Below are positions 1 through 9,604 of a stretch of 15,562 bases of DNA, piece by piece. The notes beneath the pieces are model-generated. The model ran no database searches and was not told where the DNA came from. It saw only the letters and a list, made by a program, of their open reading frames with translations. Source of the stretch: Rodentolepis nana (lineage: Eukaryota > Platyhelminthes > Cestoda > Cyclophyllidea > Hymenolepididae); assembly GCA_900617975.1 (NCBI GenBank), contig UZAE01012999.1:12508-28069 (forward strand), written 5' to 3'. A program made the translations under genes and the position numbers. Positions within the stretch are counted from its first letter, which is position 1; each line of letters opens with the position of its first letter.

Positions 1-448
1 TGAGTGGTAGTAATATATGTGGGTAATAATAATTCTCGTTAAAATTTTGAACTATTTACTTTAAAATATAATTTTATATAAAATAAAAACATGGCAGAAT
101 AATAAGGCAGAAATACAAAAAACAAAAGTTTTTATAAAGGCATACTTGAGATGTGTTGTAAATGGTTGCTTTAATAAAACAGGCAGACTCTCTGAAAAGA
201 GCCAAATTTGGTGAAAATAAAAATAAAATTTGAGCCAGGCAATAAAAGAGAGTAGTTAAATTGGAAGGTTTTAGACAAATTGGTCAATTTTACTTCAGTG
301 TTTCCTCGTCATCTGATCATTTTGATTTTGGTGCATTAGAAACTTATACATATGCTGAATTTCTACAGACATTTTCAGTTCATTTAAAATTTTGCCCCGC
401 AAAGCAATTCGTGGTGACATTTTAAAAGAGAATGTAACGTCAAGGTTC

Positions 449-464
449 AAATAAATAAATAAAT
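449..464. repeat. (AAAT)4 microsatellite
   Basis: Four perfect AAAT units. The tail of the SINE family in this window has the same unit, but no SINE body is visible beside this tract, so it is annotated only as a simple repeat. Confidence 0.85.
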
Positions 465-3400
465 ATTTGATTAAAGATAAAGAATATTAACTAAATTAAA
501 AGCCTTCGTTCTACATTAATGACTTCATTTTGACGATTTTATTGAGAATGTCCCACATTAATTCTTCTCATTCATCTTATTTTGTCACTTTTTGAGAAAA
601 ACAAATTATAATACATAGTTACCACCTCGATTTTAATAAAAAAGTGATCTTATGTGAAATATAACTTTGATAGCCTTTAAAATTTTTTCGATTTAAAAAA
701 ATTTTGTGAAACATTGGCCTGAGAACCAATTACTGTTCTTCATGAAAATGACCTATTGATTTTTACTCATGTAGCATTTAGAATTAAAAACTATTTTGTT
801 TACCAAAGTAATAGTATTTATATAAAATACTCTGATTACACGAAATTTTTATTGTAAATATCACATATTTTTAAATAAAAGAGGACAAATGGCTCCATCT
901 TTAACCATTAATTGAAGAAATGTTTAGAATATCTAAGAAATAGAGTTTCAAAATCTGATCCTTTTAGTATTTCAAATTTCAAAAATACTTTATTTTTCTG
1001 CTTTGTCATAACAACAAAAGTTTAGAATTAATTAGTCCAATTTAGAAATTATTTCCACTTTAACGGGAGAATTTTTCTGAATTTCAAGTTTATTTGATGA
1101 TCGCAAAGATTCTTTTAGATCGTTTTTAACAAAAAGAAGTTGAAATTCATTCATTATTTTTTTATACTTGTCTTTCTTTTTTATAGTTCTATTGTTCAAT
1201 TATGTAGAACATAAATGAGCGGTATTTATTGCTATTTTTTAATAATTATTGCTGTAATAAATAGCATTAGTAATTGCAAAATTTCAAGGATCTATGAGGT
1301 TTTTCTAGTAACAACAATTTTATAACACAGTCAACGGTTAATATAAATTTAATTTAAGAAACAAGTAATTAATCAGTCTTAGCCTGCGTCAATCTGATTA
1401 GTGAAAGTGAATTTATTTTCTATTTCCATGTGGATGTATGTGTTAGACATCTTGGTATTCTACAGTGCCTACAATTCTACACTGTTCGGATCATAATGAG
1501 TAGATTAAATCAATTTACATAAAGCACGAAAATGACAATAACTGATAACTGACGGGATCAACGTTAAGGTACCAACGAATCGCTCTTTATTTATTTTTGA
1601 TTTACAAATTAAGTATTGCTCATTAAGTAAGTAATTCATTTCAATTTGCCGCTAAATTGCACTAAATGCATGTCTTCGATAATCACTACATAGTCACTGA
1701 TTTAAATACGCTTTTACCGACAGAAATTTTTCATGACAGATTTAAACTTTGAAAATCGTGGAAATAGAAATCATAGAAATATTAGTAAAATACGCAAAGA
1801 ATTCAAATAAAGAAACAGATCTTATATTTTTTTTCTTAAACTTTAAATTGACGATAAGCTACTAACGAAATACATTTCAATAAAATTTTATTAAAAAGTA
1901 CACGTAAGAAATGTATAAAACGATGAAAATTAACAATGGACGTCGAGCAAATAATTAATTTTAAAATAAGAAAACGCTTTAGAAGTAAAATTGTGTCCAG
2001 AATATGGTTATGTTTCTGAATTATTGAGGTTCTAAAAGATAATAAAAGTATTTGTTATGAAAATTTCCATATTTTTAATCTCTGTCTTTGAAATCGGCAA
2101 TTTAATTAAACACAATAATCGCTGAAAGAACCCTCAACTATAGCGGCTTATATTTTATTTTTACCTTATGATATTTTTTAAAGAAAAGATCTACTTTTAC
2201 CGCTACTTATATTGAGATAACGAAATTGAAATGTCGTTTGTAGATATAATTCTCCAACCATTAAAATGAGGCGAAATGAATTAAAATCATGGTCAACCTA
2301 GTTACACTATTCAATACACACATTGCTTTTAACAGTACAAATTTGCTACTTTAATCGGTACATAATCTTGTTCTGTATTTAATTTTTTTTTCGTAAAACG
2401 CTGTTCCTTTGCATATTTGCCCTTCAAATATACAGCAATATTGGCAGTCTTTTACTTAAATGAATATTATCAAATTTCACATATATTTCGATCAATGAAT
2501 TTTAAATATATTTATTATTTTGCCTGAGAGTGGGATGAATTTGACGGCCAAATTTGTATCATCAAGGACAAAGTGTTCTAATGGGTGTCTTTTTCATGGC
2601 ACAGGTGACTGATTTTCAAAATAGAAAAATATACGCTCAACAGAACAATTCCTTTAAGTTAATTTTACTTAACTGTTAAGAGATTGCAAAATATTTGTTT
2701 AATATGCCTTTAAATGCAGATACTTTTGTAGAATATTTGTTATTATGGATATCTTAGAATTGATAAAATTTATAAGACTTATTAATAAAATGTCAAGATG
2801 ATTACAAATTGGGCAGTGCTAACATTAAGTTAAAAAAACTTCGAAGTTGATTTCATAACCTACTAGTGGAGTATTTTTGTAAAATAATGTCAAATTTTCA
2901 ATACTCTTTGCTTAATACCCTAATATTCCAAATATAATTTGTATTTTAAAGACTGGCCAAGAAATTAAATGAAAGTGTATGAAACTGTTGCGTGATTAAC
3001 AAAATATGAGACGTGATATTTGTAGTTTAATAAAAATCTGTATCACAAATATTGTTTTAATCGGGAGTCTTTGTTTATCAACTAGATCTCGAGGATGGAA
3101 ATTTAGGTTAGTGATGGTGTTTGTCTGTGATTTTGCAAAATCTTTTAAAGACTAAAACCTGGGAGCTTAATGCATTATGATTAGGAATAATAATATCTAT
3201 GTGTATGAATATCAGAGATAAGAACTTGCTATTCGATTACTTTTAAAGATGCAATTTGTAGATGAAGAATTTTAAAAAAAATATGCTTTAGAATTCTTGC
3301 TTTTTTAACGATAATACTACAAGATAAAGTTAATTAAACAAATTTACGCATCAGCTTGAAGACACAAACATCCAAGATTCATATATTAGCGTGCATAAGT

Positions 3401-4083
3401 CACTTCTCTATGTAAAATAATATCAAAAATGAGATATTACTTTGAAAAAATAGGTTAACAGAAATTAAATTATTTTGATTTAATATAAATTTATTAGAAC
3501 ATTTGTTGACATGCTCTTTGGTGGGCTGCAGTAATCGATGAATAAAAAATCACTGCACAAAACTTCAAAAAATTGAAAAATAGTTTCAAACAAAGTAATT
3601 TATTGCCAAGAAAAGCCAATAAATTTATTTTAAATGAAGAATTAATCTGAAATTATTTATTAAACGGTTGCTGATACAGTAGCAAGTAGTACTTTACTGG
3701 TAGCAAAATCACCAACCACCCTGATTATTATTGGCCAATGCGATATTTCATGCCATTCACCACAGAGGATTTTTAAATTGTAACGCTCTCTGCAAAGTGA
3801 TCAAAAGTTTGCAAAATATCTGCATAAAAACGTTTCTGAAATTGGGAAAGATGTGCATCCAATTCTTAGATCTCCTCCTGTAAAATATGTAAAATAAAAT
3901 TTGGCTTAATAATGCCTAGATTGAGAGTATTTTTTATCTTTACCCAATAACTTTTATCTTATGATTTATTGATAATTTATTATAAATTAAAAAAAAAATA
4001 ATTTCAACAATGTGATTTTTGTAGGCTAATCAAATTTTGTGTATTTTGTGCGTAGTTGTTACTTTGGAAGAAAAATTGCCACT

Positions 4084-4095
4084 AATAATAATAAT
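4084..4095. repeat. short AAT microsatellite
   Basis: Four perfect trinucleotide units in an AT-rich background. No function is implied. Confidence 0.7.
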
Positions 4096-4752
4096 ACATA
4101 TTAATAAAAGACAATGGTTAATTAGTGCCAAAAAAACTTCAGACAATCAAAATTTCTTTTACTTTGATTATTCATGATTATTACATGTTGTAATAAAGAG
4201 TGTAGAAAAGGCGATATTCATTTGAACTCTTTAATTATTTTATAGAAAATTAATATTACAGCAGCATATTGGCGTCACCCATTCAAGCAAATAATTTCAA
4301 TGAATAATGATTGATGATCTTTAGATGAAAATTAAAATTCATACTTATTACTTCAAATAGGTGTGGGGAATGTTTTAAAGCGGTTATAAATTCGTTGAAA
4401 ACATATTTGTCAATTCTTCCTTTTATTTAACTAAGAGAATATTTGTGAAAGCAATTACTTAAGAAATTGTATTTAATGAAAATGAAAAATTATGACACAA
4501 CTTAAAAAAAGTATTTAATAACACGTTACCCACTGAAGTCAATTTTAAGAGTGCTTTCTTCAGATCTACCAATCAAATTTTTATTGTCAAAATCATGACC
4601 TCTAATTACTGTTGGAGTATATGCTTTCTTTTGGAAACTAATTGCCTCCATATGTGTTGGTCAATAAAATCTTAATATATAAAATTTAAAGCCAAAAAAA
4701 CATTAAAAAAAAGAAATGAGCAAGCGAATAGTTTGTTTTAATCATGACTCAC

Positions 4753-4852
4753 CGATCAATAGCGATCACAAGTAGGGAGAGGGACGAGGCGCAGACACTT
4801 ATACCCTGAAGGTAAGGTACACACCAACATGCTGTCGCTCCCCAGTGCCAAC
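4753..4852 (-). CDS. Neuropeptide GPCR, exon 2 (ECL1 to end of TM3, DR of the DRY box)
   Basis: Second coding exon of a rhodopsin-like (class A) receptor. The acceptor is a pyrimidine-rich tract ending in AAG just before 4852, and the donor is GTGAGT at 4752-4747. The 100-bp exon completes a split Gly codon from exon 1, reads 32 codons (WHWGATACWCVPYLQGISVC continuing to IAID) and ends with CG, so the next residue is Arg whatever base follows. It contains the ECL1 Trp and Gly, the conserved disulfide Cys (3.25, 25 residues before the DRY Arg), Gln 3.32 typical of RFamide/NPY-like peptide receptors, and Asp-Arg of the G-protein-coupling DRY motif. An intron in phase 2 within this Arg codon is a recurrent position in peptide-receptor genes. 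Oddities are extra Cys residues at 3.27 and 3.37. Best family guess is SIFamide/NPFF-receptor-like; the exact ligand is not decided by these residues. Confidence 0.93.
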
Positions 4853-5466
4853 CTTGGAAGAGAGTTAAGTAAGCAAGTGAGTTAATTTCAATAAACAAAT
4901 CATTAAACTATAGATTAACAAAACAACTCAAAATAAATGCCGTTCAATTTTTCTACAGTGCACTCCAGTGCCAGAGTTAAGTGTGATTAGTTGAGTCAAT
5001 GCAAGTAAAAATATAGTTGAAAAAGTTAAAATAAACAAAAAAACATAATGAGCAAAAGTAGATGATTTTTCATCCTTAATAATTGAGTAAAAAGATAATA
5101 TCTGCATATTATTTTTCAAATTTTCTAACCAGTGATAGTTTATAAATTTATTTGAACAGTTTGATATGAAACGTAGTAAGAAATTTATCGGACACATTTT
5201 GCAGTATTCCACAAATAATAGCAAATTATGAAATTTAAATTTAATTATAATTTTAATGTGTTTGATCTGCCTTGTTCTGATCCAAAAAATAAAGTACTTG
5301 AACAAACTTACCCCAACGATGAAAATGCCAAAGGTGACGTGATATGGCGATAAAAATTAAAATATTTAAAAATTTTAAGCACTATTTATCATTTTTTTCC
5401 TCTGCATTTCTTTTCCATAGCAGGAGACTCTGATAATAATGTTGGACATTTTATTTTTTAAGGTGC

Positions 5467-5780
5467 GGGGTGTGCGATAGACTTACCTCCATGTGGTGCA
5501 CCCTGGGCAACGTATACTCATATGGCAAAAAAGTCTATTAACTGGCAGTTGACTTCTCACTTCAAACTACCAAGATCCCACCGTATGTCATATTCGACCA
5601 CTTCCACCGTACAATGCTACCTTTTCTCTGCCTTTGTGTCTGCCTGTCCTTTTACATCTTTGAATCACTTCTGTTTTCCCTCTCCACTTTCTCCAACTTT
5701 GATGTTCCTCCTTTCTGTGAAGCCCGAAGCAAGCTAAGGTGCTAATGATAAGTGTCATAAAGCCCACCACTTGAAATCAA
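5467..5780 (+). mobile_element. SINE-like retroposon, copy 1 (in receptor intron 1, antisense to the gene)
   Basis: Begins GGGGTGTGCGATAG and shares roughly 93% of its first 90 bases with the copy at 12372 by eye. The middle is pyrimidine-rich on the plus strand, and the 3' part (CTGTGAAGC...) matches the other copies but is more decayed, with no clean AAAT tail. Flanking sequences 5455-5466 and 5781-5792 agree at 10 of 12 bases and are read as a worn target-site duplication. There is no protein of its own, no terminal inverted repeats and no clear tRNA A/B box, so the class call rests on the duplication, the tail of sister copies and the 5' truncation of another copy. Confidence 0.8.
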
Positions 5781-5823
5781 TTTTCAAAGTGCAAAATACG
5801 GATTCAAGCCTTAGAACAAAGCT

Positions 5824-5868
5824 ACAATCTAAAGTGCTTAGCAATGCACTTTGAAAAATGTAGATTGC
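5824..5868. repeat. Imperfect inverted repeat within intron 1
   Basis: The arms CAATCT-AAAGTGC and GCACTTT-AGATTG can pair, with a 9-base bulge between the two halves of the right arm and an 8-base loop. It lies about 40 bp after SINE copy 1. It is too short and too isolated to be called an RNA gene. Confidence 0.35.
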
Positions 5869-6276
5869 TGTCTTCAATCACGCTTTTAATTGACTAGCTC
5901 TAGTTGATTTTCTATTGAAAAATGTACTTTTATTAGTTTTGTTGAGTGTTAGTATTGATCGATATCATTGATATTTAGTTCATAATTGCTATTAAACAAT
6001 ATGAAGAACACATGATGAACACATTTTAAGTATCATAATATGAATCGGAATTTCTTTATAAATTCAAAATTATTACACTGACGTGAAATTTTTATCTAAT
6101 TTCATAGATATATGGCAATTAAAATTCAATATTGATAAAAAACATATAGTTTAAAATATCGCTAATATTTGTGCAGGTTAAAGGATTACTGAAATCCCAC
6201 TGTTACTGTGAATGCGTTAGTAAAAAAAGTATAAACGATTTTTCTTAAAATGAAATGTCCATTTGGAATCGCTTAC

Positions 6277-6544
6277 CAACAATGATATTTTGCAATAAAG
6301 TCAATGGCTCTACAAATACGGTGACAAGTAGATCCGCAAGAGAGAGATTGCATATGAAAATATTGGTGACGGATCGCATGTGGTGATTGCGCAAAATGAT
6401 TGTGATCACTGCAAAATTACCCAACAATCCGGCAATGAAGATTGTGGCGTAGGAGACACTGAGAAGGACTATAATGGGGTAGGAGTAGGCTAATTCCCAT
6501 GTACCAGAATTTGACTCGGGAAGAGGGGTTGTTGAATCGTTCAT
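6277..6544 (-). CDS. Neuropeptide GPCR, exon 1 (N-terminus, TM1, TM2)
   Basis: Encodes the first 89 residues plus one base of a class A peptide receptor that would act at the cell surface and signal through G proteins. The ATG at 6544 is fixed by an in-frame TAA directly before it (6547-6545). The extracellular N-terminus is about 20 residues with one N-glycosylation sequon (Asn2-Asp-Ser). TM1 (about 22-48) has the GLLGN motif with Asn 1.50. The first intracellular loop reads LRNHHMRSVTN, a hallmark of NPFF/SIFamide/RFamide-type receptors. TM2 (about 60-82) has NLSLADLL with Asp 2.50, followed by EPLTLLQNIIV. The donor GTAAGC follows at 6276, splitting a Gly codon in phase 1. The open frame runs on 10 codons into the intron, but those codons do not fit the family. 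The remainder of the gene (TM4-TM7) is not in the window. SIFamide receptor is my first guess and an NPFF/RFamide-like orphan the alternative. Confidence 0.95.
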
Positions 6545-6780
6545 TTATAATAGGAATGGGAGAACACTGTTGACTACCTATTTCCAAAAATTATACTTTA
6601 TTTGGTTCGCCGTAGAATCATCACCTCGCATCTAATGTGCCATGATACGATTGGTTAATGCATAAGGTGGACCAATCAAATTGGACTATTACGTATGGCT
6701 GTTATTTCAAAATGTGTCGATCAGCAAAGCTAAAAAAGGGCTTTCTCTAGGGACATTTACGTGCCATGATTTTAATTTTC
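6545..6780 (-). promoter_or_regulatory. Possible 5' UTR / promoter region of the receptor gene
   Basis: This is the stretch directly upstream of the receptor start codon and is noticeably less AT-rich than its surroundings. It holds three CCAAT/ATTGG motifs within about 35 bp (6649-6654, 6671-6677, 6680-6684) and a 10-bp direct repeat GTGCCATGAT (6637-6646 and 6761-6770). No convincing TATA box or arthropod initiator was seen, and an upstream non-coding exon cannot be excluded. The regulatory role is inferred from position only. Confidence 0.25.
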
Positions 6781-8621
6781 CATCGGATAGGATTAAATAG
6801 ATCTACTTTCAAGTGTCTGCAAGAATTCCAAATATATTATTTGGAAGTCAATTAACTTATTTAAATTAATATAGAATATTGAACTTTGTTTACAAAAAAA
6901 ATTAATCATCCATACTTGAATGCCTTTAAAGTTATTTTGTCTGATCGGTTATAGAAATTAAATTTAAAATTATTTTTAAAAATTTTAATGTTGAGATAAA
7001 CTTAGGTGGCGTATAAAAAATTAGATTTAATGTATTAACTTAAATAGTAATATAGCAATATTAAAACGAAGAACTCTTAAAAAATTAGCAATTACTTATT
7101 TTATAAAATTATTTCTTGCTATTAAATGTACTCGTTTATATTGTATGATTAAGTATTAATTTACCTAATAGATTACTAAAAATGGTAACTGCATCTAAAT
7201 GCTAATTTATTTTTAGTACTCAATCTAACTTTGAATATTGCATAATAATTAGCTGTCGACAATACTGTTCTATTTAATTTTGATATTAAATTATTACCAC
7301 CTTTTTGTAAAGAGGTAGAAAGTAAATTTGAGTTTTATACGAAGTCTTGTCTCCAAAATAAGTAGATAAATAAATAGATAAATAGATAAATAAATAGATA
7401 AATTTTTTTCTATTACATGGTTAACATTTTTGTACCGCAATACTGATTTTAAAAGGTTGTAGCGAATTGCTATTTTAGTGAAGCCTGACCGACTCAGAAA
7501 TCTCTATGGCAGATTCTCCAACATCTAGCTAGACTACCAGAACCAGCTAAGCTATGGCCCAGCTATGAAAGGAAACAAACGTGTAGCACGGAGTAAGTTT
7601 ATTCAGTGAGTATATTGATAGCGAAATGTTATGTTGGCAAAGCATGATTCGTGTGAACATTAATGGCTAAATATTTCTGAGTAATATTTATAGCAGGATT
7701 TCTATTTGGTCATTGGTGAAGTGTCCTACAAGGTACATGGAAATACATGTCTTATAAATATCCTAAAATAAATAAATTAAAAAAGCACACTGTTGGACAA
7801 GCAATTAACCCTAATATTCAGAAATAAATGACCAAGAGCCGGTATTGATAAAACTTAAATTAAAAAATTAATCGTTTGATTTTAAAATGTAAATTCAGTA
7901 TCCTGTTTCACAAGTCTAAGGTTTCACATCTTGCTGAATTGATCATGTCACTTTCATGGTCCTCGCCTTTTCAAAACCCTTTCTCACTACCTTCGCAATG
8001 TTAAGATACCTTAAAAGTAAATATATTGTTGTTGAAAAGTCTCAACATTTTTATCACAAATACAAAATTTCGAATGAATGAAATTAGTGAAGCTATTTTG
8101 GTCTACAAATTATTAATTTAATTGTAACTCAAGTAATCTTTAAAATATACCAAAAATTATAGCTAGTAAAACGAATGTTATAAACATTTTATAAGAAAAA
8201 TGTCCAAATGATTCAACATTCGGTAGGTGCTTTTGACTATTACGTAAATATATATTGCTTTTGCTTCAATTGGTCTTTTTTCCTAAGGCTCTGGTCAGGC
8301 TAAAATTTGTTTAATTATGTTCGATTTCTTAGTGTGGTAGGTAAAGCTATTAATAGAAGTAGCGGTAAAGGATACAGTTACGATTGCCATAATAACAGTT
8401 GCTTCCACCTTGATTAATGCGAGTAAGATTTGGATAATGAAAAAAGTCCTTATGCTTTCTATATATAGATTTGTGCCTCTGATCTCCAAACAAAATCACA
8501 AATACACAAATGTGACTATATATTCATTTGTATTGGGAAGGGAGAGGTGCTTTAAATTTCTTTCCACTTCGAAATTATGTATAAATAACTTATGGAAAAC
8601 ATAATAATTAAATATGCCGAA
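6781..8621. other. AT-rich intergenic DNA, no gene recognised
   Basis: Contains a 20-bp tandem repeat (7364-7403) and a moderately GC-richer patch at about 7480-7600 that includes a Pol III A-box-like string on the minus strand. Short open frames on both strands around 8295-8604 overlap one another, have no recognisable domain and are rated as chance. Confidence 0.5.
7364..7403. repeat. Tandem repeat, two perfect copies of a 20-mer
   Basis: AGATAAATAAATAGATAAAT occurs twice in direct succession (7364-7383 and 7384-7403). The 20-mer is itself a mixture of AGAT and AAAT units, so this is a compound GATA/AAAT microsatellite with a higher-order period. Confidence 0.9.
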
Positions 8622-8731
8622 TTTCTCACTTTAATGTTCCTTCCCCTCTGTGAAGCTTGAAGTCAACTAAAGGGCAAGTGATAACTATCAAAACGCCTGC
8701 CATTTGATATAACTATTGAAATAAATATACA
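8622..8731 (+). mobile_element. SINE-like retroposon, copy 5, 5'-truncated
   Basis: Only the 3' third of the family is present. Similarity to the copy at 15018 starts around TTCTCACTTTAATGTTCC and continues through CTGTGAAGCTTGAAGTC and CGCCTGCCATTTGATAT into an A/T-rich tail. The head and pyrimidine-rich middle are missing. The terminal hairpin TATCAAA (8686-8692) and TTTGATA (8703-8709) with a 10-base loop is perfect. Loss of the 5' end with an intact 3' end is what incomplete target-primed reverse transcription produces. No clear target duplication was found. Confidence 0.8.
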
Positions 8732-9053
8732 TTAAGGCATTTTTAGAAATTTATTTCCAACCTTATATGCAGGTAAGTAGAGGAGGGATATTGCCGTGAT
8801 CTATACTCATGCGTTCATATTGTTTACATATTATAGAAAACGAATGGATAAATCAATTTACCGGGATAGAACAAAATGTTAAAAGTTGTTTGATCATCAA
8901 GGCACACGCTTTGCAAATATGCCAGTTAAATAGGAATAACTCTCTTAAACCGTAAATATCGCATTTCTGCGCTTTTGCTAAACTTTAATTTTAATAGCAG
9001 GAAATTTGTTTCATGCGTGCGAAATACATATAATGCTGTTTGACTACTACATT
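8732..9053. other. Spacer between two SINE copies, no gene
   Basis: AT-rich sequence without open frames of note. Its last 13 bases (9041-9053) are the left target-site duplication of the SINE copy that follows. Confidence 0.5.
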
Positions 9054-9360
9054 TATTTATTTGTTTCAAATGGCAGGCGGTTTGATAGCTATCATTAGCC
9101 ATTCAGCTGATTTCGGGTGTTTTTTTTACAGATTTAAGGTTCATCAAAGTAACAGAAAGTTAAGGGGTGGGGGAACAGAAGAGTGATTGATAGATGTAAA
9201 AGAGACAGGCAGACGCAAAGGCAGAGAAAAGGCAAGATTGGGTGAGTTATGTGGAAGTGTTGGAATATGACATACAGTTGGGTCATGTTGGATTGAAATC
9301 AGAAGTCAACTGCCGGTGCCCAGGGTGTACCACGTGGAGGCAAGCCTATTGAACACCCCT
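9054..9360 (-). mobile_element. SINE-like retroposon, copy 2 (inverted)
   Basis: On the minus strand it begins GGGGTGTTCAATAGGC at about 9359 and ends in CGCCTGCCATTTGAAAC followed by AAATAAAT. It is flanked by 13-bp direct repeats, TGACTACTACATT (9041-9053) and TGATCACTACATT (9361-9373), identical at 11 of 13 positions, a good retroposition target duplication. Compared with the copy at 12372 it lacks about 32 bases between the GGGCA head motif and GGCAGTTGACTTC (break near 9313-9322). Its terminal hairpin has one mismatch. It ends 62 bp before the mariner element. Confidence 0.85.
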
Positions 9361-9422
9361 TGATCACTACATTAGTACTTGCAATAATTTAATCTATTAG
9401 ACTTCATTTAACAAGACATATA
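9361..9422. other. Short spacer between SINE copy 2 and mariner
   Basis: Starts with the right target duplication of the SINE (9361-9373) and ends with TA at 9421-9422, the left target dinucleotide of mariner. Confidence 0.6.
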
Positions 9423-9448
9423 TTGGGTTGACAACTAAGTCATTGCCG
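9423..9448 (+). repeat. mariner left terminal inverted repeat
   Basis: Starts TTGGGTTGACAACTAAGTC and ends ATTGCCG. Three mismatches to the right repeat. In this family the transposase binds here through its N-terminal helix-turn-helix pair. Confidence 0.95.
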
Positions 9449-9604
9449 TTTTTGTTGACGGATTCACTCTATACTTTCTTTTGTTTTGTTAACGTAGCCA
9501 GAGCATCTAACCTATATTTTTTTCTTACTGTATGGGCTTCTAGGTTAATTAGTAAAAAATATTTTAGTTTAGTTCTTTAGTTTTGTTTTTATCCCAATTT
9601 AAAA

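Larger units (their letters stand above)
1..4752. other. AT-rich non-coding DNA, probable intron 2 of the receptor gene
   Basis: No convincing coding exon was found on either strand. Exon 2 of the minus-strand receptor ends at 4753 with a good donor, so this stretch is inferred to be the following intron, at least 4.75 kb within the window. I looked on the minus strand for the expected continuation after the DRY arginine (an acceptor followed by codons like Tyr/Phe-x-Ala) and found no open match; one superficial hit near 3812-3822 runs into a stop after five codons. The stretch contains only simple repeats (AAAT at 449-464, AAT at 4084-4095) and no copy of the SINE found further right. A small exon with unusual residues could have been missed. 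Confidence 0.55.
4853..6276 (-). other. Intron 1 of the receptor gene (1,424 bp, phase 1)
   Basis: Bounded by donor GTAAGC at 6276-6271 and an AG acceptor at 4854-4853 preceded by a run rich in C and T. Joining the two exons restores a Gly codon and gives NIIVG-WHWG, which matches the TM2-ECL1-TM3 junction of NPFF/SIFamide-type receptors. The intron contains one antisense SINE copy (5467-5780), a small imperfect inverted repeat (5824-5868) and a 125-codon open stretch on the sense strand (4928-5305) that has no recognisable domain and is not called as a gene. Confidence 0.9.

Noticed and set aside
3661..3840. A less AT-rich patch considered as receptor exon 3 on the minus strand, after a TTTGCAG acceptor-like string.
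   Set aside because: In the phase required by exon 2 the translation lacks the expected Tyr/Phe-x-Ala-Ile and the TM4 Trp pattern; the hydrophobic frame is a different one and contains stops nearby.
5522..5770. Open frames of 60-71 codons on both strands.
   Set aside because: They lie entirely in SINE copy 1, overlap each other and match no protein family known to me.
8295..8604. Two overlapping 64-codon open frames, one with a hydrophobic segment.
   Set aside because: No domain, no splice context and mutual overlap on opposite strands; lengths are expected by chance.
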